A DNA stretch of 64,000 bases from contig JAKISF010000002.1 in assembly GCA_021648725.1 (NCBI GenBank), positions 96,002 to 160,001 of the forward strand, read 5' to 3'. Below are positions 49,741-59,539 of the stretch, one piece after another (position 1 is the stretch's first letter; each line of letters starts with the position of its first letter). This DNA comes from Bacteroidales bacterium. GTDB taxonomy: Bacteria > Bacteroidota > Bacteroidia > Bacteroidales > JAADGE01. Below the pieces are notes generated by a model, which made no database searches, was not told where the DNA came from, and saw nothing but the letters and a program-made list of their open reading frames with translations. The translations under genes and the position numbers were made by a program.

Positions 49741-52680
49741 TCATTTCAAAACCGCTTCCGATAAAATATCAATCGGATGAACAGCATCTCTGCCTGTTCC
49801 GTCTTTTATTTGGCACCTGCAACTTGTTCCCGGAGCAACAATAACTGTTTCTTTTTTGCTTTTTCTAATTTCCGGAAACAAAGTTAACTCTCCTATCTTC
49901 ATCGAAAGCTCATAATGTTCTTTTTCGAATCCAAAACTTCCTGCCATCCCGCAACAGCCCGACGGAATTTCCTCAACCGTATAATTCTTCGGAAATGACA
50001 AAATAAGTTTTGTAGCATCGGTTGAAGCAACAGCTTTCTGCTGGCAATGTCCGTGAAGTTTTATCTGTTTCGGCTCTTTTGTAAATTGCTCTTTTACAAT
50101 GTTTCCGGACTTCATTTCTTTTGCCAGAAATTCATCTGTCATCAAACAGTTTTTCCCCAACTGTAAAGCAATATCTTTTTGTTTTGCATCTTTAAAAAAA
50201 TCCGGATATTCATCTCTGAAAGTTAAAATTGTCGAAGGTTCAATTCCTAAAAGCGGTGTTTTCTCCGAAATTATATCTTTTAAAACAGCAATGTTTTTTT
50301 CAGCAATTTGCTTTGCTTTTCTTACCAATCCTTTTGACAAATATGTCCTTCCGCTTTCCGAAATATCGGGAATAGCAACCACATAACCCAATTTTTCCAA
50401 AAGGCGGACTGCTTTAATTCCTATATCGGCATCATTGTAATTCGTAAACTCGTCGGCAAATAAATAAACCTTTCTTTTATGCTTTGATTTCGGCATTTTT
50501 TTAAATGCTTTTTTCAAAGTTTTCGGCGATAAAGTCGGCATTTTTCTTTTTGTTGAAAACCCAATTAATCGCATTGCCGGTTTATAAAAAATTTTGCTTT
50601 TAAGAAAAAAGTTTGAAACAGCCGGTACAACCGAAAGCAAACGATTTATTTTTGTGATATTTGCAACAATGCGACTTCTGAAAGGAATACCGTTTTTGTC
50701 GTAATATTGCTGTAAAAATTCGGCTTTTAACTTCGTTACGTCAACATTTGAAGGACATTCGCTTTTGCATGCTTTACACGACAGGCAAAGGTCAAGTATG
50801 TTGTATAAGTCTTTGTTGTTGAATGGGTTATCGCTGTTTGTAATCACCTCACGCAGCATATTTGCCCTTGCTCGTGTGCTGTTTTTTTCGTCTTTACTTG
50901 CCCTGTAAGAAGGGCACATTGTTCCGCCTGCGGCATTGGTTTTTATGCAATCGCCGGAGCCGTTGCATTTTTCTGCTGCACGCAAATATCCTCCCGTTGA
51001 CGAAAAATCAAAAGTTGTTTCAATTTTTTTTGTTTCATTACCGGGAATATATCGTAAATGTTCATTCATTGGCAAAGTATCGGTAATTTTTCCGGGATTA
51101 AAGATGTTTTTGGGGTCAAAAACTTTTTTAACTTCTTTAAAAAGATTATAAATTCTTTCTCCGTACATAAGCGGAATAAACTCTCCTCTCAGTCTGCCGT
51201 CGCCGTGTTCTCCGCTTAATGAACCGCCGTATTTTTTAACGAGTTTTGCCGTTTCGTATCCTATCGTTTTGAACAGTTCAACATCTTTTTTATCCTTCAA
51301 ATTTAAAATCGGTCGCAAATGCAACTCTCCTGTTGCAATATGTGCATGATAAACACAATCTAAATTATATTTTGACAGAAGTTTTTGAAAATCGAAAATA
51401 TATGCAGGCAGTTTGTCAACTCTCACTGCAGTATCTTCAACCAAACTTACAGGGCGAGCATCGCCCGGCATATTCGACAAAACTCCCAAACCGGCTCTTC
51501 GCAAATCCCAAACTTTTTTAATCTCATCGCCCCGTATAATCGGAAAGTGATAGCCGTAACCGGCATTTCGCATATCATTTTTCATGTTTTCGGCAATTTG
51601 AATAATTTCCTCAATGCTTTCTCTTGTAAATTCTATTATCAGAATTGCCTCAGGTTCGCCTTTCAAAAAGAAACGATTTTTTTCTAACCCTTTTGATTTT
51701 TTTGTTAAATCAAGAATTTTTTTGTCCGTTAACTCAACCGCACCGGGTTTAAATTTCAGAGCAATTAAATTTGCATAAAAAGCATCTTCCAATTTGCTGA
51801 AATGCGGAACAATTAATGCCTTTTCTTTCGGCGGAAGTTCAACTAATTTTAAAGTTATTTCTGTTGTGAAAGCCAAAGTTCCTTCCGAACCTGCAAGAAG
51901 TTTGCAAAAATTAAATTTCTTTTTGCTTTTGCTGAAAATTTCATTGTCAGATAATAAATCGAGAGCATAGCCGGTATTTCTTCGCATAATTTCCTTGTCG
52001 GGAAATTGTTTTTCAATTTCTTTTTGAATTCCCTTATCGGAAAGAATTTTATAAATTTTTTGGTATATTTTTCCTTCAAGATTTTGAAGTTTTAATTTTT
52101 CGAAAAATTCATTTTTTGAAAGCTCCCCGAAAACAACTTCCTCCCCGTTACTGAGGATTGCTTTTATAGAATGCGTGTAGTCTCTTGTGCTGCCGTAAAT
52201 TACGGAATGTAGTCCGCAAGCATTGTTTCCTGCCATTCCGCCGATGGTGCAACGGTTTGCCGTAGAGGTTTCCGGTCCGAAAAATAAGCCGTGACGTTTC
52301 AAATAGTTATTCAAGTCTGTTAAAATCACACCCGGTTGAACGGTAACAAGTTTATTTTCAACATCAAGATGCAAAATTTTATTCATATATTTTGAAACAT
52401 CAACCACAATCCCGTTTCCGGTAACTTGTCCCGCAAGGGAAGTTCCTGCTCCGCGAGGAATGATACTTATATTGTCGGCACAACTTTGGGCTATCCCGGC
52501 AATATAGGAGTTAACAAAAGAAATAATTTGCTTAATATCCTCAATATCCTTCGGAAAAGTAACTGCCGAAGGTTTTTCTTTATATGCGGAAGCATCAGTT
52601 GAATATATTATTCGGTGGGTTTGGTCGAAGTGTACTTCTCCTTTGAGCCCGGAATGTAATATTTTTAATTTTTGCTCCAT
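49741..52680 (-). CDS. Fused FAD/Fe-S D-2-hydroxyacid (D-lactate-type) dehydrogenase
   Basis: 979 residues, like E. coli YdiJ. The N-terminal FAD domain (P-R-G-A-G-T-S-L-A-G and G-G-M-A-G-N-N-A-C-G) is followed by the FAD-oxidase C domain ending in G-K-I-T-D-T-L, a ferredoxin-type pair of clusters (C-N-G-S-G-D-C, M-C-P-S-Y, C-L-S-C-K-A-C-K-S-E-C-P) and C-terminal cysteine-rich CCG domains (H-G-H-C-Q-Q-K, S-G-C-C-G-M-A-G-S-F-G). It probably oxidises D-lactate or D-2-hydroxyglutarate, passing electrons to the quinone pool. The substrate is not decided by sequence alone. Confidence 0.85.
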   Translation of the reverse strand: MEQKLKILHSGLKGEVHFDQTHRIIYSTDASAYKEKPSAVTFPKDIEDIKQIISFVNSYIAGIAQSCADNISIIPRGAGTSLAGQVTGNGIVVDVSKYMNKILHLDVENKLVTVQPGVILTDLNNYLKRHGLFFGPETSTANRCTIGGMAGNNACGLHSVIYGSTRDYTHSIKAILSNGEEVVFGELSKNEFFEKLKLQNLEGKIYQKIYKILSDKGIQKEIEKQFPDKEIMRRNTGYALDLLSDNEIFSKSKKKFNFCKLLAGSEGTLAFTTEITLKLVELPPKEKALIVPHFSKLEDAFYANLIALKFKPGAVELTDKKILDLTKKSKGLEKNRFFLKGEPEAILIIEFTRESIEEIIQIAENMKNDMRNAGYGYHFPIIRGDEIKKVWDLRRAGLGVLSNMPGDARPVSLVEDTAVRVDKLPAYIFDFQKLLSKYNLDCVYHAHIATGELHLRPILNLKDKKDVELFKTIGYETAKLVKKYGGSLSGEHGDGRLRGEFIPLMYGERIYNLFKEVKKVFDPKNIFNPGKITDTLPMNEHLRYIPGNETKKIETTFDFSSTGGYLRAAEKCNGSGDCIKTNAAGGTMCPSYRASKDEKNSTRARANMLREVITNSDNPFNNKDLYNILDLCLSCKACKSECPSNVDVTKLKAEFLQQYYDKNGIPFRSRIVANITKINRLLSVVPAVSNFFLKSKIFYKPAMRLIGFSTKRKMPTLSPKTLKKAFKKMPKSKHKRKVYLFADEFTNYNDADIGIKAVRLLEKLGYVVAIPDISESGRTYLSKGLVRKAKQIAEKNIAVLKDIISEKTPLLGIEPSTILTFRDEYPDFFKDAKQKDIALQLGKNCLMTDEFLAKEMKSGNIVKEQFTKEPKQIKLHGHCQQKAVASTDATKLILSFPKNYTVEEIPSGCCGMAGSFGFEKEHYELSMKIGELTLFPEIRKSKKETVIVAPGTSCRCQIKDGTGRDAVHPIDILSEAVLK

Positions 52681-52694
52681 TTCTTTTTAAAACC

Positions 52695-52729
52695 AAGACC
52701 TGCCAAGCTTTCATTTTCTGACAGGTCTT
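52695..52729. repeat. Inverted repeat between the dehydrogenase and the small lipoprotein
   Basis: AAGACCTG and CAGGTCTT form an 8 bp perfect stem, extendable to 11 with one mismatch, around a loop of about 13-19 bases. It lies after the minus-strand lipoprotein gene and 15 bases before the dehydrogenase start, so it may be a terminator or a mobile-type palindromic repeat. Confidence 0.5.
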
Positions 52730-52747
52730 ATAATTCTTATATGTGTA

Positions 52748-52909
52748 CTATACTTTCTCCGTAGGAACGGCATCAATATTTTCAATATTTCCGTTATTAA
52801 ACCCGTGCGGACAAGGAACAATCCCATTTTTTTTTGTATAGCAACTGTTTACAGATAATATTCCGAAAATAAACAATAAAACAAAGAGGTACGATACTTT
52901 TTTTTTCAT
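52748..52909 (-). CDS. Small lipoprotein, 53 residues
   Basis: ATG at 52909, stop TAG at 52748. Residues 1-22 are a typical lipoprotein signal: M-K-K-K, a hydrophobic run, then the lipobox S-V-N-S-C with Cys 23. The mature part is about 30 residues with a C-P-H-G-F-N-N-G-N-I-E-N-I motif. The reading frame, signal and lipobox are all present, so I consider it real even though it is short. It is divergent from sufB and its function is unknown. Confidence 0.6.
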   Translation of the reverse strand: MKKKVSYLFVLLFIFGILSVNSCYTKKNGIVPCPHGFNNGNIENIDAVPTEKV

Positions 52910-52985
52910 AATTATATTATGTTTAAGTTGTTAAAATTGTAAAGATAGTAATTGTAAAAAAAATAACTCAATTTAATTTGAAAAT

Positions 52986-53018
52986 TTGTTTCCCGAATGA
53001 AAAAAATATTTATATTTG
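52986..53018 (+). promoter_or_regulatory. Promoter of the suf operon
   Basis: TTG (52986-52988), 22 bases, then TATATTTG (53011-53018), an exact -7 match. The sufB start I chose (53056) lies 38 bases further. Because the box falls inside the longest possible sufB reading frame, it excludes the start at 52978. Confidence 0.6.
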
Positions 53019-53055
53019 CACACAATTTAGAATGGTTCTAAATAACTTAAGTTTT

Positions 53056-54501
53056 ATGGGAAAAGACGATAAAATAATAAATGAACTGAAAGAAAAAGAA
53101 TACAAAGCCGGCTTTGTTACTGATATAGAAATGGATGTCTTTCCTGTCGGGTTAGATGAAGATGTAATAAGAGCCATTTCAAAAAAGAAAGAAGAACCGG
53201 AATTTATGCTTGCGTTCAGATTAAAGGCGTTTGAATATTGGAAAAAACAAAAAGAACCCGATTGGGCTTTACTAAACTATACTAAGCCAGATTTTCAAGG
53301 CATTAGTTATTTTGCAACACCAAAAAATACGCCGAAATATAACAGTTTAGACGAAGTTGACCCGGAAATAATTGAAACTTTTAATAAACTCGGTGTTCCG
53401 CTTGAAGAGCAAAAGATACTTTCAGGTGTTGCTGTTGATGTTGTTATGGACAGCGTTTCAGTTCACACAACTTTCCAAAAAACCTTAGGAGAACTCGGCA
53501 TTATATTTTGCTCAATAAGTGAAGCAATTCGAGAGCATCCGGATTTAATAAAAAAATATTTAGCTACGGTTGTCCCCGCAAGAGATAATTTTTATGCAGC
53601 TCTAAATTCCGCAGTTTTTACTGACGGTTCTTTTGCATACATCCCGAAAGGTGTAAGATGTCCCGTTGAGCTTTCGACATATTTTCGTATAAACCAGGCA
53701 AATACAGGGCAGTTTGAAAGAACATTGGTAATTGCCGATGAAGGAAGCTATGTAAGTTACCTTGAAGGGTGCACGGCTCCTCAAAGAGATGAAAACCAAC
53801 TTCATGCCGCTGTTGTTGAACTTATTGCCATGAAAGATGCCGAAATAAAATATTCGACCGTCCAAAATTGGTATCCCGGAAATAAAGAAGGAAAAGGAGG
53901 AATTTATAATTTCGTAACCAAAAGAGGAATTTGCAAAGGAGATAACTCAAAAATATCATGGACACAGGTTGAAACCGGCTCTGCAGTTACATGGAAATAT
54001 CCGAGTACGATTCTTAAAGGAAATCATTCCGTAAGTGAATTTTATTCCGTTGCCGTTACAAACAATCATCAACAGGCTGATACCGGCACAAAAATGATTC
54101 ATGTAGGCAGAAATACAAAAAGTACAATTATCTCAAAAGGAATATCTTTGGGGAAAAGCAATAATACATACAGAGGCTTGGTTGATATTAAAAAAACGGC
54201 AAGTAATGCCAGAAACTATTCGCAGTGTGATTCTTTGTTGATAGGAGATAAATGCGGAGCACATACATTTCCGTATATAAATGTTGATAATTCAACCGCA
54301 ATTGTTGAGCATGAAGCAACAACATCAAAAATTGCGGAAGACCAAATTTTTTACTGTAATCAAAGGGGCTTAGATACAGAGAGTTCTATAAGTTTAATCG
54401 TAAACGGGTTTGCAAAAGAAGTCTTAAATAAGCTGCCGATGGAGTTTGCAACAGAAGCAAAAAAGTTGTTATCATTAACTCTTGAAGGAAGTGTAGGGTG
54501 A
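53056..54501 (+). CDS. sufB: Fe-S cluster assembly scaffold SufB
   Basis: 481 residues from M-G-K-D-D-K-I-I-N. SufB with SufC and SufD forms the scaffold that builds Fe-S clusters. Conserved blocks include [45 protein letters not shown] and the C-terminal R-G-L-D-T-E-S-S-I. Longer starts at 52978 and 53032 exist, but the first is upstream of the promoter and the second would overlap the leader region. The following barrel gene starts 5 bases later. Confidence 0.95.
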   Translation: MGKDDKIINELKEKEYKAGFVTDIEMDVFPVGLDEDVIRAISKKKEEPEFMLAFRLKAFEYWKKQKEPDWALLNYTKPDFQGISYFATPKNTPKYNSLDEVDPEIIETFNKLGVPLEEQKILSGVAVDVVMDSVSVHTTFQKTLGELGIIFCSISEAIREHPDLIKKYLATVVPARDNFYAALNSAVFTDGSFAYIPKGVRCPVELSTYFRINQANTGQFERTLVIADEGSYVSYLEGCTAPQRDENQLHAAVVELIAMKDAEIKYSTVQNWYPGNKEGKGGIYNFVTKRGICKGDNSKISWTQVETGSAVTWKYPSTILKGNHSVSEFYSVAVTNNHQQADTGTKMIHVGRNTKSTIISKGISLGKSNNTYRGLVDIKKTASNARNYSQCDSLLIGDKCGAHTFPYINVDNSTAIVEHEATTSKIAEDQIFYCNQRGLDTESSISLIVNGFAKEVLNKLPMEFATEAKKLLSLTLEGSVG

Positions 54502-54506
54502 AAATT

Positions 54507-55184
54507 ATGAAAAAATTTACATACATATTATTTTTAAACTTGCTTTTACAAACACTCTCTTTTTCGCAAGAAGAAAAATGGGAAACTCAAAATTATATCG
54601 GTTTTCATGTAAGCGGTATTACAAGTACTGTTTTCATAATCTACAACGACCCAAGTATACAAGTAAACGTAGGGAACCCTTATCTGAATTCTTTTTCAGG
54701 CGGCCTTTCTTTTAAAAACTTTTCAGAAAAGCTTGTAGGCTTATCTGTTGACTTAAAGTATATTTCAAAAGGGGGTTACGCAGAACTGTCATATAACGCA
54801 GAGAGTGTCGCTATTACTCCGGTTTTGTTCAGGTATATTCCGAAATATCTCGAATTGTCGCCCTTAATGAATATCAGAACAGGAAAAAAGAAAAGCCACA
54901 TAAACTTTTATGCAGGCCCTCACATTTCTTGGTTATTGAGTGACAATATTGAATTCGCCACCGGAACAGAAACATATAAAAACACAGCAGATACAAAATT
55001 TGAATTCGGTTTGGATGCCGGAGTCGGTTACAGTTTTGATTTAAAAAAGAGTTTTGTTGAGTTACGGTTTTTGTACAGTCACGGGTTGTCAAACATTTTT
55101 GACCCCGAAACAACAAACAGCAATTATTGGTTTGTCCAAAATCAAGTATTTTCCGCAAACCTTGCTTATTATTACAAATTATAA
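54507..55184 (+). CDS. Outer-membrane beta-barrel protein inside the suf operon
   Basis: 225 residues from M-K-K-F-T-Y. A signal peptide ends near L-S-F-S-Q. The mature part has alternating strands (G-F-H-V-S-G-I, F-Y-A-G-P-H-I-S-W-L-L, G-V-G-Y-S-F-D-L-K-K-S-F-V-E-L-R-F-L-Y) and an aromatic C-terminus (L-A-Y-Y-Y-K-L), as in porin-family outer-membrane proteins. It lies between sufB and sufC, 17 bases before the latter, and has no evident link to cluster assembly. It is probably a hitch-hiker in the operon; function unknown. Confidence 0.65.
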   Translation: MKKFTYILFLNLLLQTLSFSQEEKWETQNYIGFHVSGITSTVFIIYNDPSIQVNVGNPYLNSFSGGLSFKNFSEKLVGLSVDLKYISKGGYAELSYNAESVAITPVLFRYIPKYLELSPLMNIRTGKKKSHINFYAGPHISWLLSDNIEFATGTETYKNTADTKFEFGLDAGVGYSFDLKKSFVELRFLYSHGLSNIFDPETTNSNYWFVQNQVFSANLAYYYKL

Positions 55185-55201
55185 CCTAGTGAATTATTAT
55201 T

Positions 55202-55957
55202 ATGCTTAAAATAACAAATTTAAAAGCCGAAATAAACGGCAAAGAAATATTAAAGGGAATTAATTTAGAAATAAAAGCCGGCGAAGTTCATGCAATTATG
55301 GGGCCTAACGGTTCCGGAAAAAGCACACTTGCTTCTGTCCTTGCAGGAAGAGATATTTTTAAAGTTACCGGAGGTAAGCTTGTGTTTAAAGGAAAAAACT
55401 TATTGGACTTATTACCCGAAGAACGCTCAAGGGAGGGAATATTTTTAGCTTTTCAATATCCGGTTGAAATACCGGGCGTAAGCATCACAAATTTTATGCG
55501 AGCCGCTCTTGACGAACAAAGAATACATAAAGGATTAAAACCTATGCCGGCATCAGAATTTCTAACTTATATGAAAGAAAAAAAAGCATTAGTCGAAATG
55601 GATGCAAAACTTGACGGAAGGGCTGTTAATGAAGGTTTTTCCGGCGGAGAAAAGAAAAAAAATGAAGTTTTTCAAATGGCAATGCTCAAACCTGATTTGT
55701 CTATTTTGGATGAAACTGATTCGGGTTTAGATATTGATGCATTACGAATTGTCGCAAACGGGGTAAACAAACTCAAAACAAAAGATAATGCAAGCATTGT
55801 AATTACACATTATCAAAGGTTATTAGATTTTATTGTTCCGGATTTTGTTCATGTTTTATACGACGGCAAAATTGTAAAATCCGGAGGTAAAGAACTTGCA
55901 TTAGAGTTGGAAGAAATCGGTTATGATAAAATAAAAAGTGATGCTGATAATAAATAA
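55202..55957 (+). CDS. sufC: Fe-S cluster assembly ATPase SufC
   Basis: 251 residues. An ABC-type ATPase that works in the SufBCD scaffold. It has Walker A G-P-N-G-S-G-K-S-T, the SufC-type signature F-S-G-G-E-K-K-K-N-E and Walker B L-S-I-L-D-E-T-D-S-G-L-D-I-D-A, followed by I-V-I-T-H-Y-Q-R-L-L. The D-E-T-D-S-G-L-D form is diagnostic for SufC among ABC proteins. Confidence 0.97.
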   Translation: MLKITNLKAEINGKEILKGINLEIKAGEVHAIMGPNGSGKSTLASVLAGRDIFKVTGGKLVFKGKNLLDLLPEERSREGIFLAFQYPVEIPGVSITNFMRAALDEQRIHKGLKPMPASEFLTYMKEKKALVEMDAKLDGRAVNEGFSGGEKKKNEVFQMAMLKPDLSILDETDSGLDIDALRIVANGVNKLKTKDNASIVITHYQRLLDFIVPDFVHVLYDGKIVKSGGKELALELEEIGYDKIKSDADNK

Positions 55958-55968
55958 AACAAGCACGG

Positions 55969-57306
55969 ATGATTAACTTGGAAGAAAAAAAGAAAGAACT
56001 ATTAAATCTGTTAAAAACCGAAAATGCGTTTTTGTCTTCTGAAAAACTGTCGGATTGTATTAATGAAATTAACCAAACAAAAATACCTGACAGCAAGACG
56101 GAGGAATGGAAGAGTACAGACCTAAAACGCATTTTTAAGCACGGTTTTGTTCTCGGGAAAAAGAAACCGGTACCGGATGAATTTGTTGAAACATTTTCAT
56201 TCTACGGCTTAAATGCAGACAGACTTGTTTTTGTAAACGGATATTTTATTCAGGAAAAATCTAAAATTTCACAATCAACGAATGATATATTTATTGGTTC
56301 GTTAAAAGATGCAAAAGGAAAATATAAAAAGCTGATTCAAGATAAATATTGCTCAACAAACTTACAAAAAAACAACTTTTTTGCAGCAATTAACTCGGTT
56401 TATGCACAAGACGGGGCTTTTATTTACATTCCTGATAATGTTGTAATAGAGAATCCTATACATCTTGTAAACTTTATTCACGGTGATAATCAAAAAGTTT
56501 TTTCTCAAACAAGAAATTTAATTATTACAGGAACACATACAAAAGTTAAAATAATAAGTTCATACCATTCATTTTCAGAAGATTTCACACTAAACAATGT
56601 TGTAACCGAAATTATTTGCGGAGAAAACTCATCGACAGAATTTTATATGTTTGAGGGAGAAGGAAACTTTGCAAGTCATATAAACAACACATTTATTAAT
56701 CAAAACACAAACAGCATTTTTAAATCTAATACCGCAAGTTTATGCGGAACATTAGTCAGAAACGAAATACATGTTGATTTTCTCGGAGAAAATTGCGAAA
56801 CAGATTTAAAAGGTGTTTACTTTCCCGACAAAGAACAACACTTTGACAATTATATAAACATCAAACATTCAAAACCTAATTGTAAAAGCAATCAACTTTA
56901 CAAAGGGATTATTGACAATAAAGCAAAGTCTGTTTTTACAGGAAAAGTTTTTGTTGCTCCCGATGCTCAAAAAACGGATGCAACACAGTCAAATAAAAAC
57001 TTGCTTTTAACGGATAATGCAACAGCACACAGCCGTCCGCAACTTGAAATATATGCCGATGACGTAAGTTGTGCTCACGGCTCCACAATAGGACAACTTG
57101 ACAAAGAAGCCCTTTTTTATATGCAAACGAGAGGAATTCCTGAAAAAAAAGCTAAAATATTGCTAATGTCTGCATTTACGGCAGATGTTCTTGATGATAT
57201 TTCCGTTAAACCATACCAAGATTTTGTAAGCTATCTGGTAAACAAGAGATTAAAAGGTCAAAAAACCGAAGGTCTCTGCTCTTTGAAAATTTGCCCGATT
57301 TGTTAA
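55969..57306 (+). CDS. sufD: Fe-S cluster assembly protein SufD
   Basis: 445 residues. The scaffold partner of SufB and SufC. The N-terminal helical part leads to a beta-helix core with T-E-E-W-K-S-T-D-L near residue 44, K-G-V-Y-F-P-D-K-E-Q-H-F-D-N-Y, and the C-terminal D-D-V-S-C-A-H-G-S-T-I-G-Q-L-D-K-E-A-L-F-Y-M-Q-T-R-G-I. The end is Cys-containing (C-S-L-K-I-C-P-I-C), which is slightly unusual and could be chance. Confidence 0.95.
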   Translation: MINLEEKKKELLNLLKTENAFLSSEKLSDCINEINQTKIPDSKTEEWKSTDLKRIFKHGFVLGKKKPVPDEFVETFSFYGLNADRLVFVNGYFIQEKSKISQSTNDIFIGSLKDAKGKYKKLIQDKYCSTNLQKNNFFAAINSVYAQDGAFIYIPDNVVIENPIHLVNFIHGDNQKVFSQTRNLIITGTHTKVKIISSYHSFSEDFTLNNVVTEIICGENSSTEFYMFEGEGNFASHINNTFINQNTNSIFKSNTASLCGTLVRNEIHVDFLGENCETDLKGVYFPDKEQHFDNYINIKHSKPNCKSNQLYKGIIDNKAKSVFTGKVFVAPDAQKTDATQSNKNLLLTDNATAHSRPQLEIYADDVSCAHGSTIGQLDKEALFYMQTRGIPEKKAKILLMSAFTADVLDDISVKPYQDFVSYLVNKRLKGQKTEGLCSLKICPIC

Positions 57307-57322
57307 ACTCTAAAACCTTACA

Positions 57323-58540
57323 ATGATAAACATTGCTAAAATAAAATCTGACTTTCCGATATTACAACAAAAAATATACGGCAAAGATTTGGTGTACCTT
57401 GACAGCGGAGCAACAACACAAAAACCGGTTCAAGTTATTGAAAAAATCAAACAGGTTTATTCCGAGATAAACTCAAATATTCATCGAGGTGTGCATCTTC
57501 TGAGCAATAAATCTACCGAAGAATACGAAAATGCAAGGAAAACAGTTAAAGAATTCATTAATGCAAAAAGCACGAAGGAGGTTATATTTACGAAAGGGAC
57601 AACAGAAGCAATAAATCTTGTTGCTTTTTCATTCGGAGAACTGTTTGTAAATGAGGCTGATGAAATTCTAATTGCAGAAACAGAGCATCATTCAAACATT
57701 GTTCCTTGGCAAATGATGTGCAAAAGAAAAAAAGGAAAACTTAAAGTTATTCCGGCAAAAGAAAACGGAGAGTTCGATATTGAAAAATTTAAAGCATTAT
57801 TAAATCCCAAAACAAAACTTGTAGCAGTTGCTCACGTTTCCAACTCTTTGGGAATAATAAATCCGATAGAAGAAATTATTGACGAAGCACATAAGTTCGG
57901 AGCAAAAGTTTTAATTGACGGAGCACAAGCCGTACAACATTTAAAAGTTAATGTTCAAAAATTAAATTGTGATTTTTATGCTTTTTCCGGTCATAAAATT
58001 TATGCCGAAACCGGAATAGGTGTTTTATACGGAAAAGAAGATATATTAGAAAAACTTCCGCCCTATCAAGGTGGCGGAGATATGATAAAAACCGTTTCTT
58101 TTGAAAAAACAGAGTATGCAGATTTACCCTTAAAGTTTGAAGCCGGAACAGCAAACTATGTAGGAGCAATCAGCATGAGTGAAGCAATAAAATATATAAA
58201 TAACATCGGATTAAGCGAAATTCAAAAGCATGAAACCGATTTGCTTAACTATGCAACAGAAAAACTTTCAGAAATTGACGGTTTAAAAATAATAGGAAAA
58301 TCAAAACATAAAACATCTGCGATTTCATTTACATTGAAAAACATTCACCATTATGATGCCGGATTAATCCTTGACAAACTCGGCATTGCTGTAAGAACCG
58401 GCACACATTGTGCAGAACCTGCAATGAAACATTTCGGAATTACGGGAACAATAAGGGCAAGTTTTGCAATGTATAATACCAAAGAAGATGTTGACAAATT
58501 AATTGCCGGAATTAATAAAGTAAAAATAATGTTATCTTAA
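57323..58540 (+). CDS. sufS: Cysteine desulfurase SufS
   Basis: 405 residues. A PLP enzyme that takes sulfur from cysteine for cluster assembly. It shows D-S-G-A-T-T-Q-K-P at the start, the PLP lysine in F-S-G-H-K-I-Y, the aspartate in I-D-G-A-Q-A and the catalytic cysteine in R-T-G-T-H-C-A-E-P. It is followed by its activator SufE after 4 bases. Confidence 0.97.
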   Translation: MINIAKIKSDFPILQQKIYGKDLVYLDSGATTQKPVQVIEKIKQVYSEINSNIHRGVHLLSNKSTEEYENARKTVKEFINAKSTKEVIFTKGTTEAINLVAFSFGELFVNEADEILIAETEHHSNIVPWQMMCKRKKGKLKVIPAKENGEFDIEKFKALLNPKTKLVAVAHVSNSLGIINPIEEIIDEAHKFGAKVLIDGAQAVQHLKVNVQKLNCDFYAFSGHKIYAETGIGVLYGKEDILEKLPPYQGGGDMIKTVSFEKTEYADLPLKFEAGTANYVGAISMSEAIKYINNIGLSEIQKHETDLLNYATEKLSEIDGLKIIGKSKHKTSAISFTLKNIHHYDAGLILDKLGIAVRTGTHCAEPAMKHFGITGTIRASFAMYNTKEDVDKLIAGINKVKIMLS

Positions 58541-58544
58541 AAAA

Positions 58545-58967
58545 ATGACGATACAAGAAGCACAAAACCAAATAATCGAAGAGTTTGCAATGTTTGACGA
58601 ATGGATGGACAAATACGAATACATCATAGAACTCGGAAACAATTTAGAAGAATTTGGCGAAAAAAACAAAACACCGTCAAATTTAATTCAGGGGTGCCAA
58701 TCAAGAGTCTGGTTAAACGGAGAAATGGAAAACGGAAAAATTATCTTTACGGCAGACAGTGATGCAATAATAACAAAAGGAATTATTGCTTTATTAGTCA
58801 AAATTTTAAGTAACAGAACACCCGAAGAAGTTATGAATGCAAATTTGTTTTTTATAGAAAAAATCGGACTTAGAGAAAATCTTTCCCCGACAAGGGCAAA
58901 CGGCTTAGTTTCAATGATTAAAAACATGAAAGCATACGGTTTGGCATTTAATTCAATGATAAAATAA
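58545..58967 (+). CDS. sufE: SufE sulfur-acceptor protein
   Basis: 140 residues. It takes the persulfide sulfur from SufS and hands it to SufB. The acceptor cysteine is in L-I-Q-G-C-Q-S-R-V-W-L, preceded by the W-M-D-K-Y-E-Y-I-I-E-L-G helix that contacts SufS. It is the last clear gene of the suf operon before a new promoter. Confidence 0.95.
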   Translation: MTIQEAQNQIIEEFAMFDEWMDKYEYIIELGNNLEEFGEKNKTPSNLIQGCQSRVWLNGEMENGKIIFTADSDAIITKGIIALLVKILSNRTPEEVMNANLFFIEKIGLRENLSPTRANGLVSMIKNMKAYGLAFNSMIK

Positions 58968-58975
58968 AAAATTAA

Positions 58976-58983
58976 TATATTTG
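58976..58983 (+). promoter_or_regulatory. Putative -7 box for the lipoprotein-SufT-queG genes
   Basis: TATATTTG, exact to TAnnTTTG, 45 bases before the lipoprotein start. It suggests these genes can be read separately from the suf operon. Confidence 0.5.
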
Positions 58984-59027
58984 CACGTTAAGTATATTTA
59001 TTAAAACAACATAAAACAGAATCTGAT

Positions 59028-59528
59028 ATGAAAAAAACAGCAATTTTATTAAGCCTTTTAATAACCCTTTCTTTCTCTTGTGATAAACGGTATAAGTTTT
59101 ATGCATTTTACATCGAAAAAACCGTTGATGTTGAATTTGCAGCAGGAACAGTTGGTGATTTTGATTTAACACAAAGCGTAGAGATTTATATTGACAACTT
59201 ACTGACCAAAGAAGGAACAGAAGCAGAACTTATTGAAGAGGTAACAATTGAAGAGGCAAGCTTATCGGAAAATAATTTTAATCGGTTTAATTCATTGGAA
59301 CTATTTATATCTGCTGACGGCTTAACCGAAATTCCGTTAGCCAAAAGCGATACAACAAATTTATATGAAAGTAAAGTTTTACTAAATGGATCAAAAGAAA
59401 AAATGGATGAATACATTAAAGCTTCTACATTTAGTATAAAAACGACAGGTCAGTTGTCAAGCAGCGAAGCTCAAACTTTTAAAATTCCTGTTTACCTGAG
59501 ATTTTTAGTTAAAACATATGTAAAATAA
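59028..59528 (+). CDS. Small lipoprotein of unknown function
   Basis: 166 residues. A lipoprotein signal ends with the lipobox T-L-S-F-S-C at Cys 18. The mature part is acidic and beta-rich, with T-V-G-D-F-D-L-T-Q-S-V-E-I-Y and K-I-P-V-Y-L-R-F-L-V-K-T-Y-V. I recognise no family. It lies between sufE and the SufT-type gene (11 bases before its chosen start), perhaps only by operon chance. Confidence 0.6.
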   Translation: MKKTAILLSLLITLSFSCDKRYKFYAFYIEKTVDVEFAAGTVGDFDLTQSVEIYIDNLLTKEGTEAELIEEVTIEEASLSENNFNRFNSLELFISADGLTEIPLAKSDTTNLYESKVLLNGSKEKMDEYIKASTFSIKTTGQLSSSEAQTFKIPVYLRFLVKTYVK

Positions 59529-59539
59529 AATAATTGAAG

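Noticed and set aside
49671-49850. Short plus-strand frame beginning M-M-Y-R-Y-I-F
   Set aside because: It mostly overlaps the end of the dehydrogenase gene on the other strand and has no signal or family likeness.
52978-53055. Longer N-terminus for SufB
   Set aside because: The suf promoter box (TTG and TATATTTG) lies inside it, and the extra residues do not resemble SufB. The start at 53056 fits the conserved N-terminus.
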